A stretch of DNA of 64,000 nucleotides, taken from assembly GCF_003625485.1 (NCBI RefSeq), contig NZ_RAIR01000002.1, forward strand, positions 496,001 through 560,000, read 5' to 3'. The translations under genes and the position numbers were made by a program. Positions within the stretch are counted from its first letter, which is position 1. Every line of letters starts with the position of its first letter. Of the stretch, positions 50,642-59,617 are shown one piece after another. Origin of the DNA: Butyrivibrio sp. CB08 (GTDB lineage: Bacteria; Bacillota; Clostridia; Lachnospirales; Lachnospiraceae). The notes under the pieces are model-generated. The model did no database searches, was not told where the DNA came from, and saw only the letters and a list, made by a program, of their open reading frames with translations.

Positions 50642-51978
50642 TTTATAAGTTCCTCCAGATTCTCTCCCACAGGGATTCCAATCCTCTGGTCCACCTCGAA
50701 GTGGAACAGGATGTTGATGTACCAGTATGCGAAATTGATATAAAGCTTTTTGGTGCGCTTAAAGCAGGTGATACCGCGCTGGAAGATTGAGCCAAACTTA
50801 AAAAATTTCGTTTTGTACTTCCTGCAAAGGGCTCTTAGTTCCTCCGCTGTCACAAGCTTAGGGACAAAAGAGATGGTTCCAAAGGTGTAGCCTTCCTGAA
50901 GCCACCACTTGTCACAGATGAGCCTTCCCTCATCCTGAAAAGCCTTGTAGGTTGGAGTCCCTGGAAATGCCAGAAGGTGGTTGTAGGCTATTACAAAGAA
51001 CTGGTGCTTTTTGGAAAACTCCAGTGTCCTTATAAAGCTCTCCTCTGTATCCTCGTCGAAGCCAAACACGAAAGATGCGTAGATACTGATCCCCGCCTTG
51101 TGGATCTTCTCAATGAGTTCATCCCTCTCACCAAGCCTTGCTGTCCACTCCTTGTTCATCTGCTTTAGGTTACCGCTGTTGATGGACTCAAAGCCAATGA
51201 GTACCATCTCGCAGCCACTCTCCTTCATAAGGCGAAGAGTCTCATCATCCCTTGCGATGTCCAGGGTTATCTGGGTAGTCCAGGTAATGTGGAGCTTTTT
51301 GATCTCTTTGAACAACTCTCTGGCAAACTCTTTATCTGAAAAGATACTGTCGTCCACCAGGAAGTAGAGCTTATGTTTGCAGGACTTCATCTCCTCAACG
51401 ATGTCCTGAACATCCCTGTGGATATAGCCTGAGTTGTAGTATTTCGCGATCGAGCAGAACTCGCAGTTATGGAAACAGCCGCGGCCTGTCTCAACCAGTG
51501 AAACTGGCAGATATTTCTTTTGCTGTCTCTTATATACCGAGCGGTCGGCCTTCTTGTAATCGATGCAGGGTTTACCCTGATAGCAGGACTTAAGGCTGTT
51601 ATTCTCAAGGTCCTCAATGAGCAGCTTCATGTTGTCGCCGCAGTTGTTCACCATGATGGCGTCGCAGTGCTGTGCGGCTTCATCCGGACACAGGGTCACA
51701 TGGTAACCTCCCATGATAACTCTTTTCCCGCGCTTCCTGAACTGCTCAGCAATGTAGTACGCGCGCTTTGCGGTGTAGGTCTCAACTGTGATGAGGACTG
51801 CGTCGGTGTCTGTGTCGTAGTTTATGGGCTCTATGCGGTCGTCAAAGAACTCCCTGTCCACTTCCTTTGGGATCAGTGAGCTGATGACTGCTATGGTGAG
51901 CGGCTCCATGAGCCAGGATTTAAGGTATTTCTCGCCGGGCTTTTTACCTATCGCCGGCAGGATCAGGGTTACCTTCAT
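50638..51978 (-). CDS. B12-binding radical SAM protein A
   Basis: A 446-residue member of the cobalamin-dependent radical SAM class. A Rossmann-like N-terminal half (about 1-140) ends in GGYHVTLCPDEA, the block shared by all five paralogues here; the radical SAM domain has CFHNCEFC (C168, C172, C175), then a barrel with FLVDDSIFSDKEFA and GFESINSGNLKQM, and a basic aromatic C-terminus. Such enzymes methylate, cyclise or couple unactivated carbons. ATG at 51978, preceded by GAGGAG, is preferred; it lies 35 bp within the upstream gene. Reaction and substrate are unknown. Confidence 0.88.
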   Translation of the reverse strand: MKVTLILPAIGKKPGEKYLKSWLMEPLTIAVISSLIPKEVDREFFDDRIEPINYDTDTDAVLITVETYTAKRAYYIAEQFRKRGKRVIMGGYHVTLCPDEAAQHCDAIMVNNCGDNMKLLIEDLENNSLKSCYQGKPCIDYKKADRSVYKRQQKKYLPVSLVETGRGCFHNCEFCSIAKYYNSGYIHRDVQDIVEEMKSCKHKLYFLVDDSIFSDKEFARELFKEIKKLHITWTTQITLDIARDDETLRLMKESGCEMVLIGFESINSGNLKQMNKEWTARLGERDELIEKIHKAGISIYASFVFGFDEDTEESFIRTLEFSKKHQFFVIAYNHLLAFPGTPTYKAFQDEGRLICDKWWLQEGYTFGTISFVPKLVTAEELRALCRKYKTKFFKFGSIFQRGITCFKRTKKLYINFAYWYINILFHFEVDQRIGIPVGENLEELIK

Positions 51979-53335
51979 TTCGTTTCTCCTCTTCATCTTT
52001 CTCCTGGCAGCCAAAGGTCATGCCCTGTTTCTCGTAGACCTCACGGCGGAACACAGGATTGTAGATAAGGTATGTAAAAAAGCGGACTGGATTTCGCAGG
52101 TTCGTTCTGGGCTCAAAGAGGCGGTACAGGACTGATCCAAGACTGTTGAAATCGCGCCTGCAGTTAAAGCCTGCCTCCGAGAGTTCATCCGCTGTCATAT
52201 TCTTAGGGATAAAGGCGGCGTAGTTAAACCGGTACTGCTCGTGAACCCACCATTTGCCATCGTAAAGAAGTCTTCCCTGGGCTTTGAGCTCGTCATAGAG
52301 CGGTGTTCCGGGGTATGGCATCAGGACGTTGTATGCAGCAAAGGTGAACTTGTTTCTCCTTGCAAACTCGTAAGTAGCCCTGATGGACTCTAAGGTATCA
52401 GTGTCATGGCCGATGGTGAAGGCTGCCCAGGTCTGAAGGCCGTAGTGACGGAGCTTCTCGATGGCTTCCTTATAATTGTCATTTACGAACTTCTTGTTTA
52501 CACCCTTCTTCATGTTGTCGATGCTCTCAGGCTTTATGGATTCAAAGCCAATGACAAGGCCAAGGCATCCGCTCTTTACCATGAGCTTCATGAGCTCTTC
52601 ATCGTCCAGCATGTCGATGCTGCCCTGACTCACCCACCATATCTTAAGTGGAATGAGGGCTCGAAACAGCTCTTTTGCCTTCTCCTTGTTGGCTACAATG
52701 TTGTCGTCAACAAAGAACAGGAGCTTTCTCTTCTGGTGTTTGATCTCATCTATAACTTCGTCAACATCCCTGGTGTAGTGGTGCTGCTCGAAGTATACGC
52801 TGCTGGCGCAGTACTTGCAGTTAAAGCGGCAGCCCCTTGAGAACTGCAGAAGGGTTATTGGCATGTACTTCTTGCCTTCAAAAATGTCGCGCCTAGTCTT
52901 TATGCCCTTTTGAGGGATGGCAACACTCTCGCAGATATACTCTGGCTTAAGAGCACCGACCCTTAAGTCCTCTATCATGTCTGCCCACTTGCTCTCCGCA
53001 TCACCTATCATTATGGAGTCTGCGTGTTCCTTAACTTCCTCCGGAAGGAGTTTTACGTGGATGCCTCCCATCAGAACCTTTACGCCTCGGTTTCTGTACT
53101 CGTCTGCGATCTCGTAGGACCTTCTTGCAGTGAAGGTTTCGACGGTTATTGCCACCAGGTCCGTGGGCTCGCTGTATGGTATGGGCTCAAGTCTGTCGTC
53201 GTACATGACAACTTCTATATCAGGAGGGGTGAGGCCTGCAAGGATGCCAAGCTGAAGTGGCTCCATGCTGGCATTGTCTACGTAGAGGCTGTGCTCCCGC
53301 CTTCCAATGTTTGGTTTTATTAGGGTTATCTTCAT
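51944..53335 (-). CDS. B12-binding radical SAM protein B
   Basis: 463 residues, same architecture: N-terminal B12-binding-like half with GGIHVKLLPEEV, radical SAM cysteines in CRFNCKYC (C169, C173, C176), then FFVDDNIVANKEKA and GFESIKPESIDNM. The C-terminus is longer and highly charged. Its start overlaps the upstream stop by four bases and its 3' end overlaps the next gene by 35 bp, so the operon is translationally coupled. The paralogues are clearly diverged, which argues for distinct steps instead of dosage. Confidence 0.88.
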   Translation of the reverse strand: MKITLIKPNIGRREHSLYVDNASMEPLQLGILAGLTPPDIEVVMYDDRLEPIPYSEPTDLVAITVETFTARRSYEIADEYRNRGVKVLMGGIHVKLLPEEVKEHADSIMIGDAESKWADMIEDLRVGALKPEYICESVAIPQKGIKTRRDIFEGKKYMPITLLQFSRGCRFNCKYCASSVYFEQHHYTRDVDEVIDEIKHQKRKLLFFVDDNIVANKEKAKELFRALIPLKIWWVSQGSIDMLDDEELMKLMVKSGCLGLVIGFESIKPESIDNMKKGVNKKFVNDNYKEAIEKLRHYGLQTWAAFTIGHDTDTLESIRATYEFARRNKFTFAAYNVLMPYPGTPLYDELKAQGRLLYDGKWWVHEQYRFNYAAFIPKNMTADELSEAGFNCRRDFNSLGSVLYRLFEPRTNLRNPVRFFTYLIYNPVFRREVYEKQGMTFGCQEKDEEEKRNEGNPDPAGDR

Positions 53336-54636
53336 AGTTCTTTTCCCTGTTTTCTATGTATTTCACTTCTGGAGATAAGATTGATCAAAAGAAATACCGC
53401 TATGTTAAGGAGCGATGAATGATTGACCTTCTCTCTTATCAGGCGCTTAAAGATAGTCCTGTAGGTGTTAAAGCTGTATCTGGCATTCCTGCAGCCATCG
53501 CGAAGTTCCTCTATGGTCATGGACTTTGGATAGTACATGGCATCTCCGTATCTGTAGTCGGGGTCAAGCCACCACTTCTCAAATCTCATGCGACCATCAG
53601 CGTTCATGCGGTCAAACAGAGGCGTTCCAGGAAGGATCATAAGAGGATTGAAGTTGGATATAGCCAGGTTGTTCTTAACTGCAAACTCGTAGGTCTCCCT
53701 GATGGAATCTGCAGTGTCGTAGTCATAGCCAAGGACAAACATGCCATAGATCATGATGCCATGGCGGTAGATGTTGCGGATGGCGTCCTCAAAGCGGACC
53801 TTCATGTTGGCACTCTTCTTCATCAGCGTCAGGTTATCTGCGTTCAGCGACTCAAATCCAATGAGCACCATGAAGCACCCTGAGTCTTTCATGAGATCAA
53901 GGAGCTCATCTCTGAAGGCAATCTCAAGACTTATCTGACATGCCCACTTTTTCTTTAAAGGCTTTATCGCGGCGAACAGCTTTTTTGCGCTCTCTTCGTC
54001 GAGGAAGAGATTGTCATCTATGAAAAAGAGGAGCTTTTCTTTGCTCTCGCTTATTTCGCGGACCACATCGTCAATGGCTTTCTGCCGCACTCCGCCTGGA
54101 TAGAGGCTCTTGATGGAGCAGAAGTCACACTTAAACTTACAGCCCCTTGAAGCCTGTACCATGGCAAGGGGAAGATATTTTTTACCTGCATAGCAGTCAC
54201 TGTTTGGATCTATATATGTCATGGTGCAGGAATTCTGCGCTTCATAGATGCGCTTTGTGATCTTAAGACCACTCTTTTCAATGTCTGAGATAAGCTCTCC
54301 CCAGGTCTCCTCAGCATCTCCCTTCATGACAATATCTGCGTGTTCAAGGGCTTCATCAGGAAGAGCTGTAGGGTGGAATCCACCCATGACGATCAGGTTG
54401 TTATCTCTTTTATATTTCTGCGCCAGCTCGTAGGCGTGCCTTGCTGCGAAGGTCTCAACAGAAAATGCGATCACATCAGCATCAAGCGTATCTGGCAGAT
54501 TCTCTATTCTCTCATCGTAAAAAACTATATCATGTCTATCCGGAGTAAGGCTCTTTATCACAGCAAAAACAAGGGGCTTAAGCGCATCCTTCCCCTTGCT
54601 GTACATCATATTTACTTTTATAAAAACTATCTTCAC
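53332..54636 (-). CDS. B12-binding radical SAM protein C
   Basis: 434 residues from GTG 54636, which has AGAGG upstream; an in-frame ATG further upstream at 54693 would overlap the previous gene without an RBS. B12-type half ends in GGFHPTALPDEA. Radical SAM motif CKFKCDFC (C166, C170, C173), then FFIDDNLFLDEESA and GFESLNADNLTLM. It is the second gene of the D-C-B-A-GNAT operon. Confidence 0.87.
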   Translation of the reverse strand: MKIVFIKVNMMYSKGKDALKPLVFAVIKSLTPDRHDIVFYDERIENLPDTLDADVIAFSVETFAARHAYELAQKYKRDNNLIVMGGFHPTALPDEALEHADIVMKGDAEETWGELISDIEKSGLKITKRIYEAQNSCTMTYIDPNSDCYAGKKYLPLAMVQASRGCKFKCDFCSIKSLYPGGVRQKAIDDVVREISESKEKLLFFIDDNLFLDEESAKKLFAAIKPLKKKWACQISLEIAFRDELLDLMKDSGCFMVLIGFESLNADNLTLMKKSANMKVRFEDAIRNIYRHGIMIYGMFVLGYDYDTADSIRETYEFAVKNNLAISNFNPLMILPGTPLFDRMNADGRMRFEKWWLDPDYRYGDAMYYPKSMTIEELRDGCRNARYSFNTYRTIFKRLIREKVNHSSLLNIAVFLLINLISRSEIHRKQGKEL

Positions 54637-54646
54637 CTGCTGCCTC

Positions 54647-55936
54647 TTACTCCATTCCCAGATATTTAAATCCAAGATTTGCGCCGAAACCAATGAGCTT
54701 GGCGGATATGCCCTTGCTCTTTATCCTGCGGATACGCTTAAAGATATTCCTGTAGGAATAGGTCTCCTTCCAGACGTAGCGGTAGATCTCTTCAAGCTCC
54801 TGTGGCGTCATTCCTGTAGGCTTAAACACCGCCTGGTGCTGGGTGTAGTTGGCCCAGTTCTTGTCGATGATCCTGCCCTCCTCATCCATCTTCTGGTACA
54901 TCTCAGTTCCTGGGATTGGAGTGAGAATCGAGAACCTTGCAAGGTTAATGCCAAGTTCGTTCACCTGTCTTGGAAGGTCCATCAGGTCTTCTTTGGTGTC
55001 GTGGTCCATACCAAGAACGAAGCATCCATTTACCATGATGCCATGGTTCTTGATGTTCTCTATGGCCTCTTTATATCTGTCAGCTTTATTGAAGCCTTTA
55101 CGAACTCCCATAAGTGCAGCCTGATTTAAGGATTCCAGGCCAACCAAAAGGCCGTTACATCCGCTCTCCTTGGCAAGTTCCAAAAGCTCTTCGTCAAATC
55201 CTACATCCACAGTGGCACTTCCAGCCCAGCGTATATGGAGCTTAGTTACTTCCTTCATGAGCTTAATGGAGTACTCCCTGTCTCCAAAAAAGTTTGGGTC
55301 AAAGAATATCACAATCTTACTCTTAAGGCTCTTTATCTCTGCTATTACATCCTCGATGGGTCTTGCTCCTGCCTCACGCCACATCTGACTTATGACGCAG
55401 TAGCTGCAGTGATTGGGACATCCAGGGTTCGCAACAACCGCCGGGTACTTGAGGTATTTCTTATGGGATATCTTGGATCTGTCGGGAGCCAGGATGTCTT
55501 TTCCCAGAACGCATCCACCCTCATATTTGGGCTTAGCGTTACCGTTCAAATAGTCAATTAAAAACTCAGGAATAGAATACTCACCCGGGCCCACAAACAC
55601 GGTATCTGCATGTGCCTTCGCTTCATCAGGATTGTAAGTCGTGTGATATCCACCCAGACATACGTAAGTCCCCTTCTTCCTGAACGTATCAGCAATATCA
55701 TAGCCCCTGCAGGCAGTAGGCGTAGTTATGGTGATCATCACCAGGTCATATTCTTTACTAAAGTCCACCCTCCTTGAGATTTCATCCAGTGCCTCGATCT
55801 CCCAGGTGGGCTGCTGTTTTTCAATTATGGCTGCTATAGTGCCAAGGGTCAGCGGCGGATAGGTAAACAGGCTCGAATACCTGCTCCTGTAACTCATATC
55901 CGTACTGTGCCAGGGCAAAACTAAAAGTACCTTCAT
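54647..55936 (-). CDS. B12-binding radical SAM protein D
   Basis: 429 residues, first gene of the operon. The N-terminus is MKVLLVLPWHSTDMSYRSRY; the B12-like half carries GGYHTTYNPDEA; the cluster motif is CPNHCSYC (C173, C177, C180), followed by FFDPNFFGDREYS and GLESLNQAALMGV. Compared with A-C it lacks the second Asp of the IDD motif (FDPN in place of VDDN/VDDS), as does E (PDVN), so D and E may form a separate subgroup. Ten bp separate it from the next gene. A palindromic TTATCACTC/TTAATGATAA sequence lies upstream (55962-55980). Confidence 0.88.
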   Translation of the reverse strand: MKVLLVLPWHSTDMSYRSRYSSLFTYPPLTLGTIAAIIEKQQPTWEIEALDEISRRVDFSKEYDLVMITITTPTACRGYDIADTFRKKGTYVCLGGYHTTYNPDEAKAHADTVFVGPGEYSIPEFLIDYLNGNAKPKYEGGCVLGKDILAPDRSKISHKKYLKYPAVVANPGCPNHCSYCVISQMWREAGARPIEDVIAEIKSLKSKIVIFFDPNFFGDREYSIKLMKEVTKLHIRWAGSATVDVGFDEELLELAKESGCNGLLVGLESLNQAALMGVRKGFNKADRYKEAIENIKNHGIMVNGCFVLGMDHDTKEDLMDLPRQVNELGINLARFSILTPIPGTEMYQKMDEEGRIIDKNWANYTQHQAVFKPTGMTPQELEEIYRYVWKETYSYRNIFKRIRRIKSKGISAKLIGFGANLGFKYLGME

Positions 55937-55961
55937 TACTATCTTCCCATTTCAATAACGC

Positions 55962-55980
55962 TTATCACTCTTAATGATAA
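55962..55980. promoter_or_regulatory. Possible operator upstream of the radical SAM operon
   Basis: TTATCACTCTTAATGATAA is an inverted repeat (TTATCA / TGATAA, 7-bp spacer) 26 bp upstream of the first radical SAM gene. No clear -35/-10 pair is seen around it. Confidence 0.3.
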
Positions 55981-55983
55981 CAC

Positions 55984-56017
55984 AAAAAGCCTTGAAGCAT
56001 CTCTGCTCCAAGGCTCT
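55984..56017. terminator. Terminator after the XRE regulator unit
   Basis: AAGCCTTG-AGCA...TGCT-CAAGGCTT hairpin with a T-run on the minus strand, directly after the 72-residue gene. Confidence 0.85.
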
Positions 56018-56020
56018 TAC

Positions 56021-56239
56021 TCAGCTAAAATTGTCATCAATATAGCTATATACTGTCTTACGCGTGACATCTCTAGATATCACATCGCCAATCTCATGGT
56101 CCTTCTTTTGAAGGTTATATATTTCAGTAAAGCGTTCCTTACGGATCACTACTATCGGGTCGGAATAGAACAGCGTCCCTTCCTTGTCAAATTCACATAT
56201 CTCGTATCCCAAAATCTTTTTTCTAACGTTGCAAGCCAT
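56021..56239 (-). CDS. Small hypothetical protein linked to the XRE regulator
   Basis: A 72-residue acidic and basic soluble protein (MACNVRKKILGYEICEFD ... YSYIDDNFS). I do not recognise it. ATG at 56239 sits four bases after the regulator stop, and its RBS (GGGAG) lies inside the regulator's last codons, so the two are coupled. DUF4160-type proteins are often paired with a small DUF2442 protein; this could be a diverged equivalent, but the sequence does not prove it. Confidence 0.6.
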   Translation of the reverse strand: MACNVRKKILGYEICEFDKEGTLFYSDPIVVIRKERFTEIYNLQKKDHEIGDVISRDVTRKTVYSYIDDNFS

Positions 56240-56243
56240 CAAA

Positions 56244-56873
56244 TTACTCCCAAGCTGGAATTGCCTTTATCTTTCTATTGTTCCAGATAGACAAAAGTGC
56301 CTCTTTATTATCTTTATACCAGGCGTCAATTACAGGCCTGACATACTTGGAAAAATCTCCCTGAATGATTCCATCAAATATTCCTATAGAACCTCTGACG
56401 TCATCATCAATGTAGTTGATATCTACTGCTGGCTCACCTTCAAATTCTGAATCGATAAAGACTTCCACATCACAGAACTCCGCGATTTTAACCATGGACT
56501 TTTTATGCGCTGTCTCAAGATAGTTAGACTTTTTTTCTGAAATCTTCTGGGCGTACTCCATCATATGTGCACGCTCAACGAAATCCATTCCGTTAAACAT
56601 TTCAAGCAGAGCTCTCTCTTCTGTGCCCTTTGGGATAACCATGTAATCTACATCATTGCCCCTAGCACTATCCTCAGTAACACCGGACAAAAGAAACTCT
56701 GGAGTAACCTCAAGTGCAGCACAGATAGCCATGATCTTCTCAGATCCTGGATTAGTATTCTTCTTGCGCCAGTCGCTTATAGTAGTGGTCGCAATTCCCG
56801 TCCTGTCAGAAAACTCCTTCTGCGTCATTTTCTTTTCATCAAGTAAATGGAAGATCCTCTGCCCTATGGTCAT
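56244..56873 (-). CDS. XRE-family regulator with C-terminal DUF4160-like domain
   Basis: 209 residues from ATG 56873 (RBS AAAGGCGG). Residues 1-65 are a Cro/CI-type helix-turn-helix (MTQKEFSDRTGIATTTISDW). The C-terminal 85 residues resemble DUF4160 (SIGIFDGIIQGDFSKYVRPVI, YKDNKEALLSIWNN), though the usual His pair of that domain is absent. Two copies of an 18-bp sequence flank its promoter and are the likely autoregulatory operators. The gene lies between the exporter and the radical SAM operon on the same strand, so it may be a local regulator or an unrelated two-gene module. Confidence 0.8.
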   Translation of the reverse strand: MTIGQRIFHLLDEKKMTQKEFSDRTGIATTTISDWRKKNTNPGSEKIMAICAALEVTPEFLLSGVTEDSARGNDVDYMVIPKGTEERALLEMFNGMDFVERAHMMEYAQKISEKKSNYLETAHKKSMVKIAEFCDVEVFIDSEFEGEPAVDINYIDDDVRGSIGIFDGIIQGDFSKYVRPVIDAWYKDNKEALLSIWNNRKIKAIPAWE

Positions 56874-56895
56874 AACATCCGCCTTTCGATTTGCA

Positions 56896-56950
56896 ATATC
56901 GTTAATTACGGATATTATAAACCCTTGGGCAAATATCGTCAATTACGGAT
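56896..56950 (-). promoter_or_regulatory. XRE gene promoter flanked by two operator copies
   Basis: On the minus strand TTGACG (56937-56942), 17 bp, TATAAT (56914-56919). ATATCGTTAATTACGGAT at 56896-56913 abuts the -10 downstream, and ATATCGTCAATTACGGAT at 56933-56950 covers the -35; the copies differ at one base. Confidence 0.8.
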
Positions 56951-56963
56951 TTTGCCCAAGGGT
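56921..56963 (-). terminator. Terminator-like hairpin of the ABC-2 exporter operon, overlapping the XRE promoter
   Basis: ACCCTTGGGCAAA / TTTGCCCAAGGGT is a 13-bp perfect stem with a 17-base loop, 16 bp after the last exporter gene. Its 3' U-tract is weak (GGGTTTATAAT). The loop contains the -35 of the XRE promoter. Confidence 0.65.
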
Positions 56964-56978
56964 GTTATTTCTTATCGC

Positions 56979-57809
56979 TTATGACCCGGTTCCGTTGTAC
57001 TTCCTGGCACCCAGCATCCAGAACTTGTAGCTAAGATAAAAGAACAGCATTCCAAGAGCTGGTGAAAGGTATGACAGCAGCGGAATCTCGTCAGGCCTTA
57101 AGATCACCAATGCAGGATAATATGCGATAAACGCAATCGGTATCACAAAAGTAAAGATGATCTTAAAGAGCCCATCGAAGATACTTGCCGGGTATTTTGC
57201 ATAGTCCTTGAATCTGAACATCAGAACCATCACATAACCTGACCTCTGGATCCAGAAGCAGGTAGCTGCTGCAAAGTTCATGATGGCTATCATGAACAGG
57301 GATGCAGTTATCAGCAGCAGTACAAGCTGCACCATGGTGATCACAGTTACCGGAATAGCCAGGTGGATCCACGCATATACCAGCACCATGATCCCAAATG
57401 CCAGCTGCCCCAGGCCTTTTACATCAAACACTTCAGAGATAAAGTAGAAAAATACGTTTATGGGGCGGAAACAGTATTTGATAAAATCACCAGATTCCAC
57501 GGCGTAGCGAAGACTCCAGTTGTTGTCAAAAAGACACTGCAGGGGAGTCAGTGCAATAAGCGAAAAGCCGTAGAAGAACAACATCTCATAGTAGTTCCAT
57601 CCATTGATGGATGGAAAGTTCTGAAACAGTATGTAAAAAGAGATAAACCCAACCGCATTGGTCATTATCATTCCGAAGGTGGAAATGATAAAGTCAGCGC
57701 GATAGCTCATCTTGCTCTTAAGGTCCTGGGCCAGGACCTTTCTATAGATACGGGCGTAAAATGCCAGTCCCCTCTTTGCCCTTAGTTCCATAGTCTCACT
57801 CATATTCAT
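56979..57809 (-). CDS. ABC-2 type exporter permease (DUF990-like), second subunit
   Basis: About 275 residues with six hydrophobic segments (GMIMTNAVGFISFYILF, LGQLAFGIMVLVYAWIHLA, MVQLVLLLITASLFMIAIM, IIFTFVIPIAFIAYY). It matches the ABC-2/DUF990 permeases that work with a separate ATPase to export lipids, glycolipids or drugs. The start overlaps the previous stop (TGATG at 57809); an ATG at 57803 is better spaced from GGAGG and may be used. Third gene of the exporter operon. Confidence 0.85.
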   Translation of the reverse strand: MNMSETMELRAKRGLAFYARIYRKVLAQDLKSKMSYRADFIISTFGMIMTNAVGFISFYILFQNFPSINGWNYYEMLFFYGFSLIALTPLQCLFDNNWSLRYAVESGDFIKYCFRPINVFFYFISEVFDVKGLGQLAFGIMVLVYAWIHLAIPVTVITMVQLVLLLITASLFMIAIMNFAAATCFWIQRSGYVMVLMFRFKDYAKYPASIFDGLFKIIFTFVIPIAFIAYYPALVILRPDEIPLLSYLSPALGMLFFYLSYKFWMLGARKYNGTGS

Positions 57810-58612
57810 CAACCTCCGTTTACTGTAATTCTCTTAACGGATATATCCCAGAACATCCTAGATACCACAGAGAGCCCTGCGCACCACACAACCTGCATTC
57901 CCAGCATTGTCCACAGACCTGTGTCCATGGTGTATCCAGGCTTCTGAAGCAGAATGTTAAGAGGCGTATCGTAAATACACCTGAAGGGCATGCACTCTAC
58001 CACTATCCTGAACTTCTCAGGGAAGAACACCAGCGGAATAGTTGCTCCGGAAAACAGCAGCACGATGCTCTCTTTTACTATGTTGATGCCCCAGGTTGAT
58101 TCTGTATGCAGGCAGATTGTAGCCACAAACATTTCAATGTAAAAGTTCACCATCAGCGCCAGAACCACCGAGATCATAAAGAAGATGATGTTAAGGCCTA
58201 TCTTTATTGCCCCTTTGGTGATAAAGAACACGATGATAAATGTAGGCAGGAAGGTGGTAAAAAAGGTCATCACATTCCTTCCAAAGTACTCGAAGAACTT
58301 AAGGCGCCTGTATTTAAGGGGCTTTAACAGATCAAGCACAATGGCACCTGACTGGATGGACCTGCTCATATCCCAGACGATGAACATCTCAAGGAAATTG
58401 AAAAGAGCTGTCGCCAGAACCAGGTAGATTATAGTATCTGAAAAGGTCATTCCATTTACTACCTCAGTCCCTGCGGAAGCATAGATAGCCTTCCACAGGT
58501 TATAAATGAGGGTGAGGTAAATGAGATTTCCAAAGATAGTTGCAAATGTTCCGAGCCTGAATTGCAGTTCCTGCATGATCCCAGCCCGGGTAAGTGCGCT
58601 GTATTTTCTCAT
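57809..58612 (-). CDS. ABC-2 type exporter permease (DUF990-like), first subunit
   Basis: A 267-residue permease paralogous to the next one, with the amphipathic start MRKYSALTRAGIMQELQFR and six membrane segments. It overlaps the ATPase gene by four bases and the next permease by one, indicating a fixed-stoichiometry complex. AAGGAG lies seven bases before the ATG. Confidence 0.87.
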   Translation of the reverse strand: MRKYSALTRAGIMQELQFRLGTFATIFGNLIYLTLIYNLWKAIYASAGTEVVNGMTFSDTIIYLVLATALFNFLEMFIVWDMSRSIQSGAIVLDLLKPLKYRRLKFFEYFGRNVMTFFTTFLPTFIIVFFITKGAIKIGLNIIFFMISVVLALMVNFYIEMFVATICLHTESTWGINIVKESIVLLFSGATIPLVFFPEKFRIVVECMPFRCIYDTPLNILLQKPGYTMDTGLWTMLGMQVVWCAGLSVVSRMFWDISVKRITVNGG

Positions 58613-59559
58613 CCCGCTACTCCTTCATATATTTTCTTGATGACTTCTTCTGTTGCGATCTCTTCAAGCTTGATATCCAGTATCTTTCCCTTCTTCTGAT
58701 AATCAGAGATAACGCTCATGACATCAGTCTGGGACTCATCGATAACTTCTTCCTCCCAGACATCTCCCGGCATGCGAAGCTTAAGTGTCCTGTAGGATCC
58801 GTAGTAGGTCTTAAGATGCTCCATATCGTTGTCATAGATCATCTTGCCGTGGTCTATGATGACGATCCTCTCGCACAGTGCATCCACATCTCCCATATCG
58901 TGAGTTGTCAGGATTACTGTGGTATTTTTCCTTCTGTTCAGCTCTTTTATCAGCTCACGGATCTTGGCCTTCATGGAGACATCAAGGCCGATGGTTGGCT
59001 CATCCAGGAATACTATCTGGGGATTATGAAGGAACGCTGCAAGGATATCGCTAAGTGTTCTCTGCCCAAGAGACATCTGACGTACTGTCTTGTGAAGAAG
59101 GGGCTCAAGGTCCACAAGGCTCGTGTACAACTCCATCATCTCGTTGTACTCATCATCAGGGATAAGGTATATCTCTTTTAACAATTTAAAAGATTCAATA
59201 AGTGGCAGTGACCACCACAGCTGGCTTCTCTGTCCAAATACAACACCGATCTTCTCAGCATTTCTTGTGCGGTTCTTGTAAGGAACGCATCCGTTTACTA
59301 TAAGCTCTCCGCGGCTTGGCTCAAGGACTCCCGTCATCATCTTAATGGTGGTGGACTTACCTGCTCCGTTTGGACCAAGGTATCCGACGATCTGCCCCTT
59401 TGGGATCTTGATGGAGATGTCATCAACAGCAGTTACAGTTCTGTAATCACGGGAAAAGAGATCACGGATACTTCCCATAAGTCCCTCGCGGCGGTTAAGC
59501 ACCTTAAACTCCTTGGCTACACCGTTCATTACAATGGCGTACTCTTTTTCATTTTTCAT
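58609..59559 (-). CDS. ABC-2 exporter ATP-binding protein
   Basis: 316 residues from ATG 59559 (GGGGAGG upstream). Walker A GPNGAGKST, Q-loop VVFGQRSQLWW, signature MSLGQRT, Walker B QIVFLDEPTIGLD and switch LTTHDMGDVDA are all intact, so it should hydrolyse ATP. The C-terminal extension (about 230-316) is typical of the NatA/DrrA-like class. First gene of the three-gene exporter operon, divergent from an AraC regulator. Cargo unknown; the radical SAM products encoded on both sides are an attractive guess. Confidence 0.9.
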   Translation of the reverse strand: MKNEKEYAIVMNGVAKEFKVLNRREGLMGSIRDLFSRDYRTVTAVDDISIKIPKGQIVGYLGPNGAGKSTTIKMMTGVLEPSRGELIVNGCVPYKNRTRNAEKIGVVFGQRSQLWWSLPLIESFKLLKEIYLIPDDEYNEMMELYTSLVDLEPLLHKTVRQMSLGQRTLSDILAAFLHNPQIVFLDEPTIGLDVSMKAKIRELIKELNRRKNTTVILTTHDMGDVDALCERIVIIDHGKMIYDNDMEHLKTYYGSYRTLKLRMPGDVWEEEVIDESQTDVMSVISDYQKKGKILDIKLEEIATEEVIKKIYEGVAG

Positions 59560-59617
59560 AATGTATGCCTCCCCTCTTTTTGACATCCGATTTTTCGTCA
59601 AAAAATGTTGTAAATTT

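Noticed and set aside
54636..54693. Longer N-terminus for radical SAM protein C from ATG 54693
   Set aside because: It would overlap the preceding gene, lacks an RBS, and adds residues not seen in the paralogues; GTG 54636 has AGAGG upstream and aligns with their starts.
58594..59181. 195-codon plus-strand frame
   Set aside because: It is antisense to the exporter ATPase gene, whose motifs are intact; its composition follows from that gene.
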